Part shown: in pieces, positions 24,134 to 32,739 of the stretch | Position numbering within the stretch: position 1 is the stretch's first letter | Layout of the letters: each line of letters begins with the position of its first letter | Source of the DNA: Parvibaculum sp041688015 | Lineage (GTDB): Bacteria > Pseudomonadota > Alphaproteobacteria > Parvibaculales > Parvibaculaceae | Direction: 5' to 3' | Length of the DNA: 64,000 nt | Assembly: GCA_041688015.1 (NCBI GenBank) | Contig: JBDNIY010000002.1 | Coordinates: forward strand, 62,001 to 126,000 | Translations under genes and position numbers: made by a program | The notes under the pieces: model-generated | What the model saw: the letters and a program-made list of their open reading frames with translations, nothing else | Databases searched by the model: none | Told to the model about the DNA's origin: nothing

Positions 24134-24772
24134 ATGGCTTTTCACGACATTCGCTTTCCGCTTGAAATCGCCTTTGGCGCGACGGGCGGGCCGGAGCGGC
24201 GGACCGAGATTGTGACACTGGGGTCTGGCGCAGAAGAGCGCAACACGCCCTGGGCGGGATCGCGGCGGCGCTATAACGCGGGCTATGGCCTGCACTCGCT
24301 TGACGATGTGCATGAGGTAATCTCTTTTTTTGAAGCGCGGCAAGGCCGGTTGATCGGCTTTCGCTGGAAAGATCGCGTCGACTGGAAGTCTTGCGCACCG
24401 GGGGCGGCTGTGACGCCGCTCGATCAGACGATTGGAACAGGTGACGGCGCGACCGCCGAATTTGCGTTGGTCAAAACCTATGCGTCAGGCGTTGGCAGCT
24501 ATACGCGCGCCATCGCAAAACCAGTGGCCGATAGCGTGCGGGTCGCGGTGGCGGGCGTCGAGCAAGTCGCAGGCACGGATTTCACTCTCGATCATACGAC
24601 CGGCGTCATCACATTTGTGGCAGGGCATGAGCCTGTCAGCGATACGAGCATCACGGCGGGTTTTGCCTTTGATGTGCCTGTGCGCTTTGACACGGATTTT
24701 CTCGAAATCAATTTGGCCGCCTTCGAGGCTGGGTCCATTCCGCATATTCCAATTGTTGAAGTGAGGGTGTGA
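24134..24772 (+). CDS. DUF2460 distal tail protein (RcGTA g12-like)
   Basis: A 212-residue protein starting MAFHDIRFPLEIAFGATGGP, the TIGR02217 signature. RRRYNAGYGLHSLDDVHEVI and FFEARQGRLIGFRWKDRVDW are conserved, and PVRFDTDFLEINLAAFEAG lies near the end. In the RcGTA particle this protein forms the distal tail ring joining the tube to the baseplate hub. Confidence 0.92.
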   Translation: MAFHDIRFPLEIAFGATGGPERRTEIVTLGSGAEERNTPWAGSRRRYNAGYGLHSLDDVHEVISFFEARQGRLIGFRWKDRVDWKSCAPGAAVTPLDQTIGTGDGATAEFALVKTYASGVGSYTRAIAKPVADSVRVAVAGVEQVAGTDFTLDHTTGVITFVAGHEPVSDTSITAGFAFDVPVRFDTDFLEINLAAFEAGSIPHIPIVEVRV

Positions 24773-24775
24773 GGC

Positions 24776-25654
24776 GTGAAGCATTTATCCGAAGACTTGC
24801 AGGCGCATCTCGACTGTGGTGCGACAACGCTGTGTCATGGCTGGACCTTGACGCGCGCCGATGGCACGCGATTTGGCTTTACCGACCATGACCGCGATTT
24901 GGTGATAGACGGCTTGCTGCATGAAGCGGCCGCAGGCTTTACCGCCAGCGCGGTTGAAAGCTCTAGCGAATTGGCGGTGGACAACCTTGATATTCTGGGT
25001 GCGTTGATGTCGGACCGCTTGAGTGAGGAAGCGCTGACGGCAGGGCTCTATGACGACGCAGAGGTTGAAATATGGCGCGTCAATTGGGCCGACACTGCCC
25101 AGCGCGTGCTGCTGCGCAAGGGCAATCTGGGCGAGGTGACGCGCGGCGCGACGGGCTTCAGCGCGGAGCTGCGCGGGCTGGCGCATCGGCTCAATCAGCC
25201 GGTGGGGCGCTTGTATCAATATGCCTGTGACGCGGATCTGGGTGATGCGCGTTGCGGCATCGCTATCACGGCGGCGAGTGGCACGGTGACGGCGGCAGAA
25301 GATGATCGCGTGCTGACAGCGAGCGGGCTTGGCGCCTATGCCGAAGATTGGTTCACGCGTGGGCGGCTTACCTTCACCAGTGGCGCGAATACGGATGCGG
25401 CGATGGAAGTGAAGCTACACGCGCTGACCAGCGAGGGTGCGGTGGTTGAGCTTTGGCAGGCGATGGCGCGCAACGTCGAGGCCGGCGATACGTTTGACGT
25501 GACGCCGGGCTGCGACAAGCAGTTTTCGACCTGTAAGGGTAAGTTCAACAATGGTGCGAATTTTCGCGGCTTCCCGCATATGCCGGGCAACGACTTTGTC
25601 ATGTCCTACCCAGCCTCGGGAGACAGCAATGATGGCGGTAGCCGCAATGGTTGA
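24776..25654 (+). CDS. DUF2163 baseplate hub protein (RcGTA g13-like)
   Basis: A 292-residue protein starting at GTG 24776. HLDCGATTLCHGW, RADGTRFGFTDHD and AVESSSELAVDNLD form the N-terminal TIGR02218 / phage_BR0599 signature. A cysteine set (YACDADLGDARCGI, then GCDKQFSTCKGKFNNGANF) matches the iron-sulfur-binding cysteines reported for the RcGTA hub. It sits at the tail tip, above the peptidase and megatron proteins. Its last 26 bp overlap the peptidase gene. Confidence 0.92.
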   Translation: MKHLSEDLQAHLDCGATTLCHGWTLTRADGTRFGFTDHDRDLVIDGLLHEAAAGFTASAVESSSELAVDNLDILGALMSDRLSEEALTAGLYDDAEVEIWRVNWADTAQRVLLRKGNLGEVTRGATGFSAELRGLAHRLNQPVGRLYQYACDADLGDARCGIAITAASGTVTAAEDDRVLTASGLGAYAEDWFTRGRLTFTSGANTDAAMEVKLHALTSEGAVVELWQAMARNVEAGDTFDVTPGCDKQFSTCKGKFNNGANFRGFPHMPGNDFVMSYPASGDSNDGGSRNG

Positions 25655-26093
25655 GGGCGCGCGCATCGTCGAGGTGGCGCGAAGCTGGATCGGCACGCCC
25701 TATCAACATCAGGCAAGCTGCAAGGGCGCAGGCACGGATTGCCTTGGCCTTGTGCGCGGCGTCTGGCGCGAAGTGATGGGCGCCGAACCTGAGACGCCAC
25801 CACCCTATACCGCCGATTGGGCCGAGCGGCCCGGCGGCGGCGTCACCGTTGAGACCATGGCGGAAGGGGCGCGGCGGCATCTGACAGAAATTTCCTTTGG
25901 TGATGCGGCGGCGGGCGACGTGGTGCTGTTTCGGATGCGCGCCAACGGGCCTGCCAAACATGCAGCGATCCTGAGCGCGCCCGACCGCATGATCCATGCC
26001 TACTCAGGCCGCGCCGTTGTCGAGACAACGCTGTCGCCCTGGTGGGCGGCAAAAATCGCTTTTGCATTTCGATTTCCTGATCAGGACAGCTGA
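25629..26093 (+). CDS. NlpC/P60 tail peptidase (RcGTA g14-like)
   Basis: A 154-residue cell wall peptidase. GTDCLGLVRGVW carries the catalytic cysteine and KHAAILSAPDRMIHAYSGRAV the histidine region. ARSWIGTPYQHQAS is the usual entry to the fold (TIGR02219). On a tail tip it would open the recipient's peptidoglycan during DNA delivery. The ATG at 25629 lies within the DUF2163 gene, and the stop overlaps the next ATG as TGATG. Confidence 0.92.
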   Translation: MMAVAAMVEGARIVEVARSWIGTPYQHQASCKGAGTDCLGLVRGVWREVMGAEPETPPPYTADWAERPGGGVTVETMAEGARRHLTEISFGDAAAGDVVLFRMRANGPAKHAAILSAPDRMIHAYSGRAVVETTLSPWWAAKIAFAFRFPDQDS

Positions 26094-29000
26094 TGGCCAC
26101 TCTCGTTCTTTCCACCGCCAGGTCTATTGCCGGGAGCGCGCTGCTGCCTGCTGGCGTCGATATTCTCGGTACACAGATCACAGGCGCGGCACTGGGCAGC
26201 GCCATCGGCGCGGGGCTTGGTGCCTATGTCGATGCCAAATTATTCGGTCCGACCATGGCGAGCGGGCAGGGACCGCGCCTGACAAGCTTGCAGGTGCTGA
26301 CGTCGAGCGAAGGCGCGGCGATACCACGCCTTTACGGGCGTGCGCGGCTGGCGGGCCAAGTGATTTGGGCGACCGAATTTCAAGAACATAGCTCGACCAC
26401 AACAAGCGGTGGCGGCAAAGGCGGCGGCTCGGGCGCGACCTATACCCAATACAGCTATTCGGTGTCGCTCGCCGTGGCGCTGGCTGAAGGGCCGGTGACT
26501 CGCATTGGCCGCATCTGGGCTGACGGCAAACCACTCGACATGTCGGGCATCGTCTGGCGTTTGCACAAGGGCGACGAGACGCAAGCGATTGATCCGTTGA
26601 TCGAAGCGGTGGAAGGCACAGCGCCTGCCTATCGCGGCGTGGCTTACGTGGTGTTTGAAGACCTCGACCTGACGCCTTTTGGCAATCGCGTACCGCAACT
26701 CGCCTTTGAGGTTTTCAAAACCTTGAGCGATGTCGAGGATAAGCTGCGCGCCTTGGCGATTATTCCCGGCGCGGGTGAATTCATCTATGAGCCAGTGCCG
26801 CAGCGCGAATTGCTGACCGAAACAGCGAGCCGCGCCATCAACACGCATACGTCCGAGGGTGGGTCCGACTGGACGGTGGCGATCAACCAGATGCAAGCAA
26901 CTTGCGTGAATGTGGACGCCGCCGCGCTGGTCGTGACCTGGTTCGGTGATGATCTGCGCTGTGGCCATTGCACGATCCGGCCCAAGGTCGAAGTTCATAC
27001 CAAGGTGACAGCGCCCAGCACTTGGCGCGTCGCGGGGTTGGCGCGCAACGCCGCGCAAGTAGTGAGCACGGTCGATGGCCGCCCCGCTTATGGCGGCACA
27101 CCGTCCGATGCGTCGGTTATTGCGGCGATCCGTGACCTCAAGACGCGCGGGCTAGCGGTGACGTTTTATCCTTTTGTGATGATGGATATTCCCGCAGGCA
27201 ATGTGAGGCCTGATCCGTGGACCGAAGCCGACGATCAGCCGGCCTATCCTTGGCGCGGGCGCATTGCGGCGACGCCCGACGCGGAGATGACTTTGGCGGC
27301 GGCCACGCAGGTGGCTGCTTTTTTCGGGCTCGCCGCGCCCACAGACTTCCACCGTAGCGGTGACACGATCAGCTACAGCGGGCCGAATGAATGGTCTTAT
27401 CGGCGCATGGTGTTGCATGACGCGATGCTTTGCGCGGCGGCGGGTGGTGTCGATGTGTTTTTGCTCGGCTCGGAATTGCGCGGGCTGACATGGACGCGCA
27501 GTGCAGCGGGTGTTTATCCTGCCGTTACCGCGTTCAAGGCGCTGGCCGCTGATGTCGCCAGTATTTTGCCGGATGTAAAAATTTCCTATGCGGCCGATTG
27601 GTCAGAGCATGTCGCTCATGCGCCGAGCGACGGGTCGAGCGATCTCTATTTTCATCTCGATCCGCTTTGGGCGGACGCGCATATTGCTTTTGTGGGCATC
27701 GACAATTACGCGCCGCTGACCGATTGGCGCAAAGGCCCTTCGCATCTTGATCGCGCCTTGGCACCGTCGATCTATGACATTGATTATCTGAAATCACGCA
27801 TCTCGGGCGGCGAGAATTTTGATTGGTATTATGCCTCTGACGCTGACCGCACGACACAGACGCGCACGCCGATCACCGATGGTGCCTATGATAAGCCGTG
27901 GGTGTGGCGCGCCAAAGACATCACAGCATGGTGGGCGAACGCGCATTATAACCGCCCCGGCGGGGTAGAAAGCGCAACGCCGACCGATTGGGTGGCGGAG
28001 GGAAAGCCGATTGTCTTCACCGAAATCGGTTGCCCCGCCATCGACAAGGGCACGAATGAGCCTAATGTTTTTAGCGACCCTAAATCGACAGAAAACGCAG
28101 TGCCGCATTTTTCGACCGGCACGCGTGATGATTTCATGCAGCGCGTCTTCATCGCCGCGCAGATGGCCTATTGGAGCGCGCCGGGCACGCATAACCCGAC
28201 ATCGTCAGTCTATAGTGGGCGGATGCTTGATCCTGCCGATATTTTCTTTTGGTGCTGGGACGCGCGGCCTTTCCCGGCGTTTCCCGACCGCGTGGACGTT
28301 TGGGCCGACGGCACGGTTTGGCAACTCGGCCATTGGCTGAACGGACGCTTGGGGGCGGCACCGCTCGGCGATCTGGTGGCCGCCGTGATGAGCGACGTTG
28401 GTTTCACGGTATTTGATGCGTCTGAACTTGCGGGCACGGTTGATGGCTTTGTCATCGACCGCATCATGTCGCCGCGTGATGCGCTGGCCCCGCTGATGCT
28501 GGTGCGCTTCTTCGATGCGTGTGAGAGCGAAGGCCAAATCCGCTTTCGCCATTTGGGAGGCGAGGTGGCGGCGACCTTGACGCCGGACAGACTGGCGGTC
28601 GAGGACGAGAGCGCGGCGGCGGGCTATCAATTGACACGCGGGCAGGAAACCGAATTGCCGGTGTCGGCCAAGCTCACCTATATCGACGGCGCGCTCGACT
28701 ATCAGCAGGCCGCGATTGAATCACGCCGCCTATCGGTGCGCAGCCAGCGTGTGGCGAGCACGGCGCTACCGATTGTGCTGTCGCAAGATGAAGCGCAACG
28801 CGTCGCCGATATTTGGTTGCAGCAGACATGGACGGAACGTGAAAGCCTGGAGCTGACCATGCCGCCGAGCCTATTGGCGCTCGATCCGGGTGATGTGGTG
28901 GACCTGAATGTAGGCGACACGCATCACCGCTATCGTCTGACGGGGTTGACAGATGCCGGGATGCGGATGGGCCAGGGCGTGCGCAGCGAGGCAAGCCTCT

Positions 29001-30001
29001 ATGGCCCCATGCCGAACGCTAAACGCGACGCCACATCACCGACCGCGCCCACTTACGGCACGCCGCTGGTCGTTTTTATGGATTTGCCACTGCTGAGCGG
29101 CAGCGAGACGCCTTATGCGCCGCGCGTTGGCGTGGCCGCCGATCCTTGGCCGGGAGGCGTGGCGTTTTTCAAAAGCAATGGTGCAGACGCAGGCTTTGCT
29201 TTTGATCGCGTCGTGACGCGGCAGGCCGCGATGGGTCGCTTGAGTGCGCCGTTGGGCGTAGGCGTCACCAGCCGGTGGGATTTGAGCGAAGCGATTGACG
29301 TCACGATGTCGGCAGGCAGCTTGAGCGCGGCGAATGAACTGGCGGTGCTGGCGGGCGCAAACCTTGCGGGCATTGAGGCAGTGAACGGCGACTGGGAAGT
29401 GATCCAATTTCGTGAAGCCGACCTTATCGCACCAGGCACCTATGCCTTGCGCGGATTGCTGCGCGGACAGGCGGGCACGGAAGCAGCGATGAATGCGGGT
29501 GCTGAAGCGGACGCGCGTTTTGTTTTGCTCAATGGTGCGATTGCTGAATTGGGTTTGAGCGAGGCCGAACGAGGGCTGCCGCGCATCTGGGCCTATGGGC
29601 CGCAAGCAAAGCCAATGGACGATGCGAGCTACGGGCAGGCGACAAAGACATTTGCGGGTGTCGGGTTGCGACCTTTGTCGCCGGTGCATCTTCGCGCCAC
29701 GCGCGACGAGAGCGGCGACATCACGTTGCAATGGATCCGCCGCACGCGGCAGGGTGGCGATAGCTGGGAGAGCAGCGAGGTGCCGCTTGCTGAGGAAGAA
29801 GAACGCTATACCATCGACATACTGGCGGGTGCGACGGTGCTGCGCAGTCTGGAGGCGGTGACCCCGAGCGTCATTTATGACGCGGCGGCGCAGGTGGCGG
29901 ATTTCGGCACGACGGATTTTTCAACGCTGACCATCAGGGTCGCCCAAATGAGCCGCAGCTTTGGACGCGGTACGCAACGCGAGGCTATTTTACATGTCTG
30001 A
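26093..30001 (+). CDS. GTA TIM-barrel tail-tip megatron protein (RcGTA g15-like)
   Basis: A 1302-residue protein, the longest gene in the window. The N-terminal 100 residues include a hydrophobic Ala/Gly-rich stretch and PRLYGRARLAGQVIWATEF, the gp53-like entry. Residues about 400-770 hold the GTA_TIM glycosidase-like barrel (LLGSELRGLTW, ISYAADWSEH, FVGIDNYAPLTDW, FTEIGCPAIDKG with a putative catalytic Glu). A phage-tail_3 domain and fibronectin-like beta region follow. In RcGTA this protein binds and perhaps hydrolyses host surface glycans. The end overlaps the DUF2793 gene by 8 bp. Confidence 0.93.
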   Translation: MATLVLSTARSIAGSALLPAGVDILGTQITGAALGSAIGAGLGAYVDAKLFGPTMASGQGPRLTSLQVLTSSEGAAIPRLYGRARLAGQVIWATEFQEHSSTTTSGGGKGGGSGATYTQYSYSVSLAVALAEGPVTRIGRIWADGKPLDMSGIVWRLHKGDETQAIDPLIEAVEGTAPAYRGVAYVVFEDLDLTPFGNRVPQLAFEVFKTLSDVEDKLRALAIIPGAGEFIYEPVPQRELLTETASRAINTHTSEGGSDWTVAINQMQATCVNVDAAALVVTWFGDDLRCGHCTIRPKVEVHTKVTAPSTWRVAGLARNAAQVVSTVDGRPAYGGTPSDASVIAAIRDLKTRGLAVTFYPFVMMDIPAGNVRPDPWTEADDQPAYPWRGRIAATPDAEMTLAAATQVAAFFGLAAPTDFHRSGDTISYSGPNEWSYRRMVLHDAMLCAAAGGVDVFLLGSELRGLTWTRSAAGVYPAVTAFKALAADVASILPDVKISYAADWSEHVAHAPSDGSSDLYFHLDPLWADAHIAFVGIDNYAPLTDWRKGPSHLDRALAPSIYDIDYLKSRISGGENFDWYYASDADRTTQTRTPITDGAYDKPWVWRAKDITAWWANAHYNRPGGVESATPTDWVAEGKPIVFTEIGCPAIDKGTNEPNVFSDPKSTENAVPHFSTGTRDDFMQRVFIAAQMAYWSAPGTHNPTSSVYSGRMLDPADIFFWCWDARPFPAFPDRVDVWADGTVWQLGHWLNGRLGAAPLGDLVAAVMSDVGFTVFDASELAGTVDGFVIDRIMSPRDALAPLMLVRFFDACESEGQIRFRHLGGEVAATLTPDRLAVEDESAAAGYQLTRGQETELPVSAKLTYIDGALDYQQAAIESRRLSVRSQRVASTALPIVLSQDEAQRVADIWLQQTWTERESLELTMPPSLLALDPGDVVDLNVGDTHHRYRLTGLTDAGMRMGQGVRSEASLYGPMPNAKRDATSPTAPTYGTPLVVFMDLPLLSGSETPYAPRVGVAADPWPGGVAFFKSNGADAGFAFDRVVTRQAAMGRLSAPLGVGVTSRWDLSEAIDVTMSAGSLSAANELAVLAGANLAGIEAVNGDWEVIQFREADLIAPGTYALRGLLRGQAGTEAAMNAGAEADARFVLLNGAIAELGLSEAERGLPRIWAYGPQAKPMDDASYGQATKTFAGVGLRPLSPVHLRATRDESGDITLQWIRRTRQGGDSWESSEVPLAEEEERYTIDILAGATVLRSLEAVTPSVIYDAAAQVADFGTTDFSTLTIRVAQMSRSFGRGTQREAILHV

Positions 30002-30707
30002 CACGACCCATCTCGCTCTCCCTTATCTGGAAGCGGCCCAAGCCCAAAAGCATGTGACGATGAACGAAGCGCTGCGGCGGCTTGATGCCGTGGTGCAACT
30101 GGCGGTGAAAAGCCGCGTGCTTGCCACACCACCCGGATCGCCCGCTGAGGGCGACCGCTACATCGTGGCGGCAGACGCGACGGATGCCTGGGCGGACGCC
30201 GAGAACGTGGTGGCTGTCTGGAGTGATGGGGCGTGGATCATGCTAACGCCGGTGACGGGCTGGCGGGCCTTTGATGAAGACGCTGATGAGTTCGTCACTT
30301 TCAACGGCGTTGGTTGGGTGAGCGAACCCGGCGGCAGCAGCGTGGCGAGCGCGCATGGCGCGGCCATCAACTTTCATGTGCTCGAAGGCGACCACATATT
30401 CACCAGCGGCGCGACGAACGAAACGAGTTTCGTCCTCCCCGACCGCGCCATTGTGTTGGGCGTCACGGGCCGCGTGCTGACAGCGCTGAGCGGTGCCACA
30501 ACATGGAGCGTCGGCGTCGCGGCAGACGGTGGACGCTATGGGTCAGGGATCGGCGTGAGCGAAGGCTCGACCGTACTTGGCCCTTCGGGTCCGGTGACCT
30601 ATTGGGCCGATACGCCGTTGCTGCTGACCGCGGCCGGCAGCGACTTCACTGGCGGCGTGGCGCGGCTTGCTGTTCATTATGTGACGCTGACGGGGCCGGG
30701 AGTTTGA
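29994..30707 (+). CDS. DUF2793 tail-associated protein
   Basis: A 237-residue protein whose ATG at 29994 lies inside the megatron stop. MSDTTHLALPYLEAAQAQKHVTMNEALRRLD is a textbook DUF2793 start (shown as two short parts: LPYLEAAQAQKH and MNEALRRLD). The C-terminal half is a glycine- and threonine-rich beta region (VLGVTGRVLTALSGATTWSV). DUF2793 proteins occur at the 3' end of GTA and alphaproteobacterial siphophage tail operons and may be tail spikes or fibre parts. The next genes are on the opposite strand, so the operon breaks here. Confidence 0.85.
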   Translation: MSDTTHLALPYLEAAQAQKHVTMNEALRRLDAVVQLAVKSRVLATPPGSPAEGDRYIVAADATDAWADAENVVAVWSDGAWIMLTPVTGWRAFDEDADEFVTFNGVGWVSEPGGSSVASAHGAAINFHVLEGDHIFTSGATNETSFVLPDRAIVLGVTGRVLTALSGATTWSVGVAADGGRYGSGIGVSEGSTVLGPSGPVTYWADTPLLLTAAGSDFTGGVARLAVHYVTLTGPGV

Positions 30708-30735
30708 GGCGCGTCTCAATTTGAAGAGTCCGACA

Positions 30736-31086
30736 TTAGGGCAGCTTGCTGCCGTATACGCGTTCTACTGGAATCGCGTCAAGGTCGACACCTTCCAAGC
30801 ATCGGACGTTGACGGTCCATGCCTCTGGATTGGTCCGGAGACGCCTGAATGGTTGAATTCCGCATGTTGAGCAGAAGTAATCCTTCGCCGTATGCGTATG
30901 GAACGTATAGAGCGATAGTTCTTCGAGCAGCGTGAACAATCAGAAATCTGCCGACGCGACACGGTGGTTCAGGGCTCCCCGACGTCTGCAAATGGAGCAA
31001 TCGCAAACTCAGGCGTGATCTAAATCAGCGTCGATTTCAAATCGGACCTGACCGCAATGACATGAGCCCTGATACGTTCTCTTCAT
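30736..31086 (-). pseudogene. GFA-family (glutathione-dependent formaldehyde-activating-like) gene with two in-frame stops
   Basis: Reading from ATG at 31086 gives 117 codons with recognisable GFA sequence: GSCHCGQVRFEID, CDCSICRRRGALNHRV, LSLYTFHTHTAKDYFC and CSTCGIQPFRR. These include the paired zinc cysteines (CHCG, CDCSIC, CSTC). Two TGA codons interrupt it at 31011-31009 and 30942-30940. Both are one C-to-T step from CGA, and arginine fits the first position in family members. The gene is therefore recently dead. Readthrough is not suggested by any nearby structure I could see. It lies beside the PIN operon in the block separating DUF2793 from SleB. Confidence 0.85.
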
Positions 31087-31243
31087 ACCCTCATCTCATG
31101 GCGCAGAATTTGACCTGAGACATTACCGGACTAGGACTGGGCCGAAGTGCGTCTTGACGGGTTCTTTATTTGTTCCTATATTAGGTTTATATTCAGTATT
31201 ATATACTTCCCAAACCCAATACCGGCGAGGCAATAAAGACAGC

Positions 31244-31268
31244 AAAAAGCCCGTTTAATTCGCGGGCT
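31244..31268 (-). terminator. Intrinsic terminator of the PIN-domain operon
   Basis: On the minus strand AGCCCG and CGGGCT form the stem, followed by five T bases. The loop contains the TAA stop of the last gene. Confidence 0.75.
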
Positions 31269-31395
31269 TCTCCTTCTTGGATTGTGGCTTTGCTATTCGT
31301 CGCAGCTTGTCCTCGAACGCGGATTCTGACTCATCAGCGCCAACGTCTTTTGCCGCTTGTTTGAATTTATTGATTTGCATTTTTTTATCAGGCAT
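31255..31395 (-). CDS. 46-residue charged protein, third gene of the PIN operon
   Basis: MPDKKMQINKFKQAAKDVGA begins a small acidic/basic helical protein ending KKEKPAN. AFEDKLRRIAK in the middle is a pattern I recall from many short proteobacterial ORFs of unknown function. The ATG at 31395 overlaps the PIN stop by 8 bp (ATGCCTGA), so its translation is coupled. The stop codon lies in the loop of the terminator. Function unknown; a role tied to the PIN protein is inferred from coupling. Confidence 0.65.
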   Translation of the reverse strand: MPDKKMQINKFKQAAKDVGADESESAFEDKLRRIAKPQSKKEKPAN

Positions 31396-31894
31396 CGAGG
31401 TCGCCGTTTTCCTGATTAAACAGATTATTGCCATCAATCATATTCGGCTTACAAATTACCAGCTTAACTCCATCACTGCGGTCAACATCTAAACCGAGAA
31501 TATCGTCGTTGTCATAAGTGTGGAATTGATCGAGGTCCCAATATACTGCTGTCGCCAAATGAATGCCGTCGCTGGGCTTTTTCAGCTTATCGTGTTTACG
31601 CAATAAAATTTTGGCGAGCTTCGCAATTTCAAAATCTACTTGAACCACCTGAACAAAATCTTGATCAAAGAGCGCATCAATTTTGGCGTCATGCTCAGGT
31701 GAAAGTTCTACAATTTTACCCTCGCACTTCATCTTGTAGACTTCCGCCACTCCAATGGCGCTTGTCCAGATTTCCACCTCTCCGTGCTCTGCCTTCTTCC
31801 ACACTAATTCAAGATCAGCGGTCCTATCAGCCTCTTTGTTGAGCAGGCCAAGCCAAGCGCATGCGTCCCAATATATCCGCTTGCGCTCATTCAT
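31388..31894 (-). CDS. PIN-domain protein (putative toxin-like ribonuclease)
   Basis: A 168-residue protein. Acidic residues match the PIN active site: Asp10 in IYWDACAWLGLL, Glu51 in IGVAEVYKMK, Asp109 in KPSDGIHLATAV, and Asp128/Asp130 in FHTYDNDDIL. PIN domains are Mg-dependent ribonucleases; many are VapC-type toxins. No small VapB-type antitoxin is adjacent. Instead the gene overlaps, by 8 bp (ATGAATGA), a 283-residue unknown protein upstream, and overlaps the 46-residue gene downstream in the same way. The start at 31894 is set by this coupling; a longer frame exists but is unlikely. Confidence 0.85.
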   Translation of the reverse strand: MNERKRIYWDACAWLGLLNKEADRTADLELVWKKAEHGEVEIWTSAIGVAEVYKMKCEGKIVELSPEHDAKIDALFDQDFVQVVQVDFEIAKLAKILLRKHDKLKKPSDGIHLATAVYWDLDQFHTYDNDDILGLDVDRSDGVKLVICKPNMIDGNNLFNQENGDLDA

Positions 31895-32738
31895 TGCCGA
31901 ACCCCCAGAAACGATCCACATGTTCAGCCGGAGACGTATCCCCCAGAACATTCATCTTACGGAGTTCCTCTAGATCTACCTTCGACGGGTTTACGTTCAC
32001 GAGATCGACAGCGTTAATTCTATTTAATGCGCCATTACGATCATAAAACAATTGCCCCTTAACCCTAACTCGCTTTCCCGCCCAAGTATCAGCCCAACTA
32101 TGAGATAAACCAACAGTCGCAGCGGCTTTATCGGAAAGAGTGCATGGTACAATCTTACCGGAAAGCCGTTCCTTCACATAAATAGCGGGTCGTCCGTAGT
32201 AGGTCTTGGCTTCCGTTACATTCGCGTCAATAGTCCCAAACACCGAACGGCTCCTATCTACAACATCAGGCGTAGACTCAAGGAGTTCCAGAGAACGCAA
32301 ATTTGCTCTCGCAGACTTCTCAACAATAACAGTACGTGGAGCATCTTCCTCAAGATCAATAATTGTTCGACCAACACCATTTAGATTGCGGCGGAAAAGA
32401 TCTTTTGCAGTGGAAGATTTCTTCGCGAGCCAAGGCACAACATTGCCTTCAGACAATGAGATTATTCCGTCCGAAAATCGTTTTTTACCGCGATGGACTA
32501 GCGGGGCTACGATTATGTCTTGGTCCAATGAATATGCAACAGCGACTGCCGTGGCTGGGCTATTTTTGGATAGGGTTTCCAATCGCCATTGAATTTTATC
32601 TCCGCCAACTTCTTCCGATATAGCGGCGCTCAATAATTCAAACGCGTCCATGAATTGATGCAAGGTGTCGTTCACCGTGAGAGGCCCATCCTCTCCGATG
32701 TTCGATTCAATCTGAATTGTGACGCGTTCTGTGGCCAT
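31887..32738 (-). CDS. 283-residue unknown protein, first gene of the PIN operon
   Basis: No family is recognised. It starts MATERVTIQIESNIGEDGPL with an N-terminal alpha/beta part (about 1-110). A middle region follows, then a C-terminal segment AGKRVRVKGQLFYDRNGALN that looks like part of an OB-fold or small beta barrel (about 215-250) with a VKERLSGKIVPC lead-in. No membrane or signal segment is seen. It is translationally coupled to the PIN gene and much larger than known VapB antitoxins. It could be an antitoxin, an RNA-binding targeting subunit or a sensor. GC content appears lower than in the flanking GTA genes, consistent with transfer. Confidence 0.7.
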   Translation of the reverse strand: MATERVTIQIESNIGEDGPLTVNDTLHQFMDAFELLSAAISEEVGGDKIQWRLETLSKNSPATAVAVAYSLDQDIIVAPLVHRGKKRFSDGIISLSEGNVVPWLAKKSSTAKDLFRRNLNGVGRTIIDLEEDAPRTVIVEKSARANLRSLELLESTPDVVDRSRSVFGTIDANVTEAKTYYGRPAIYVKERLSGKIVPCTLSDKAAATVGLSHSWADTWAGKRVRVKGQLFYDRNGALNRINAVDLVNVNPSKVDLEELRKMNVLGDTSPAEHVDRFWGFGNE

Positions 32739-32739
32739 A

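Noticed and set aside
30736..30939. Independent 67-residue gene on the minus strand
   Set aside because: It is the C-terminal part of the GFA frame that continues upstream through two in-frame TGA codons, so it is annotated as a pseudogene.
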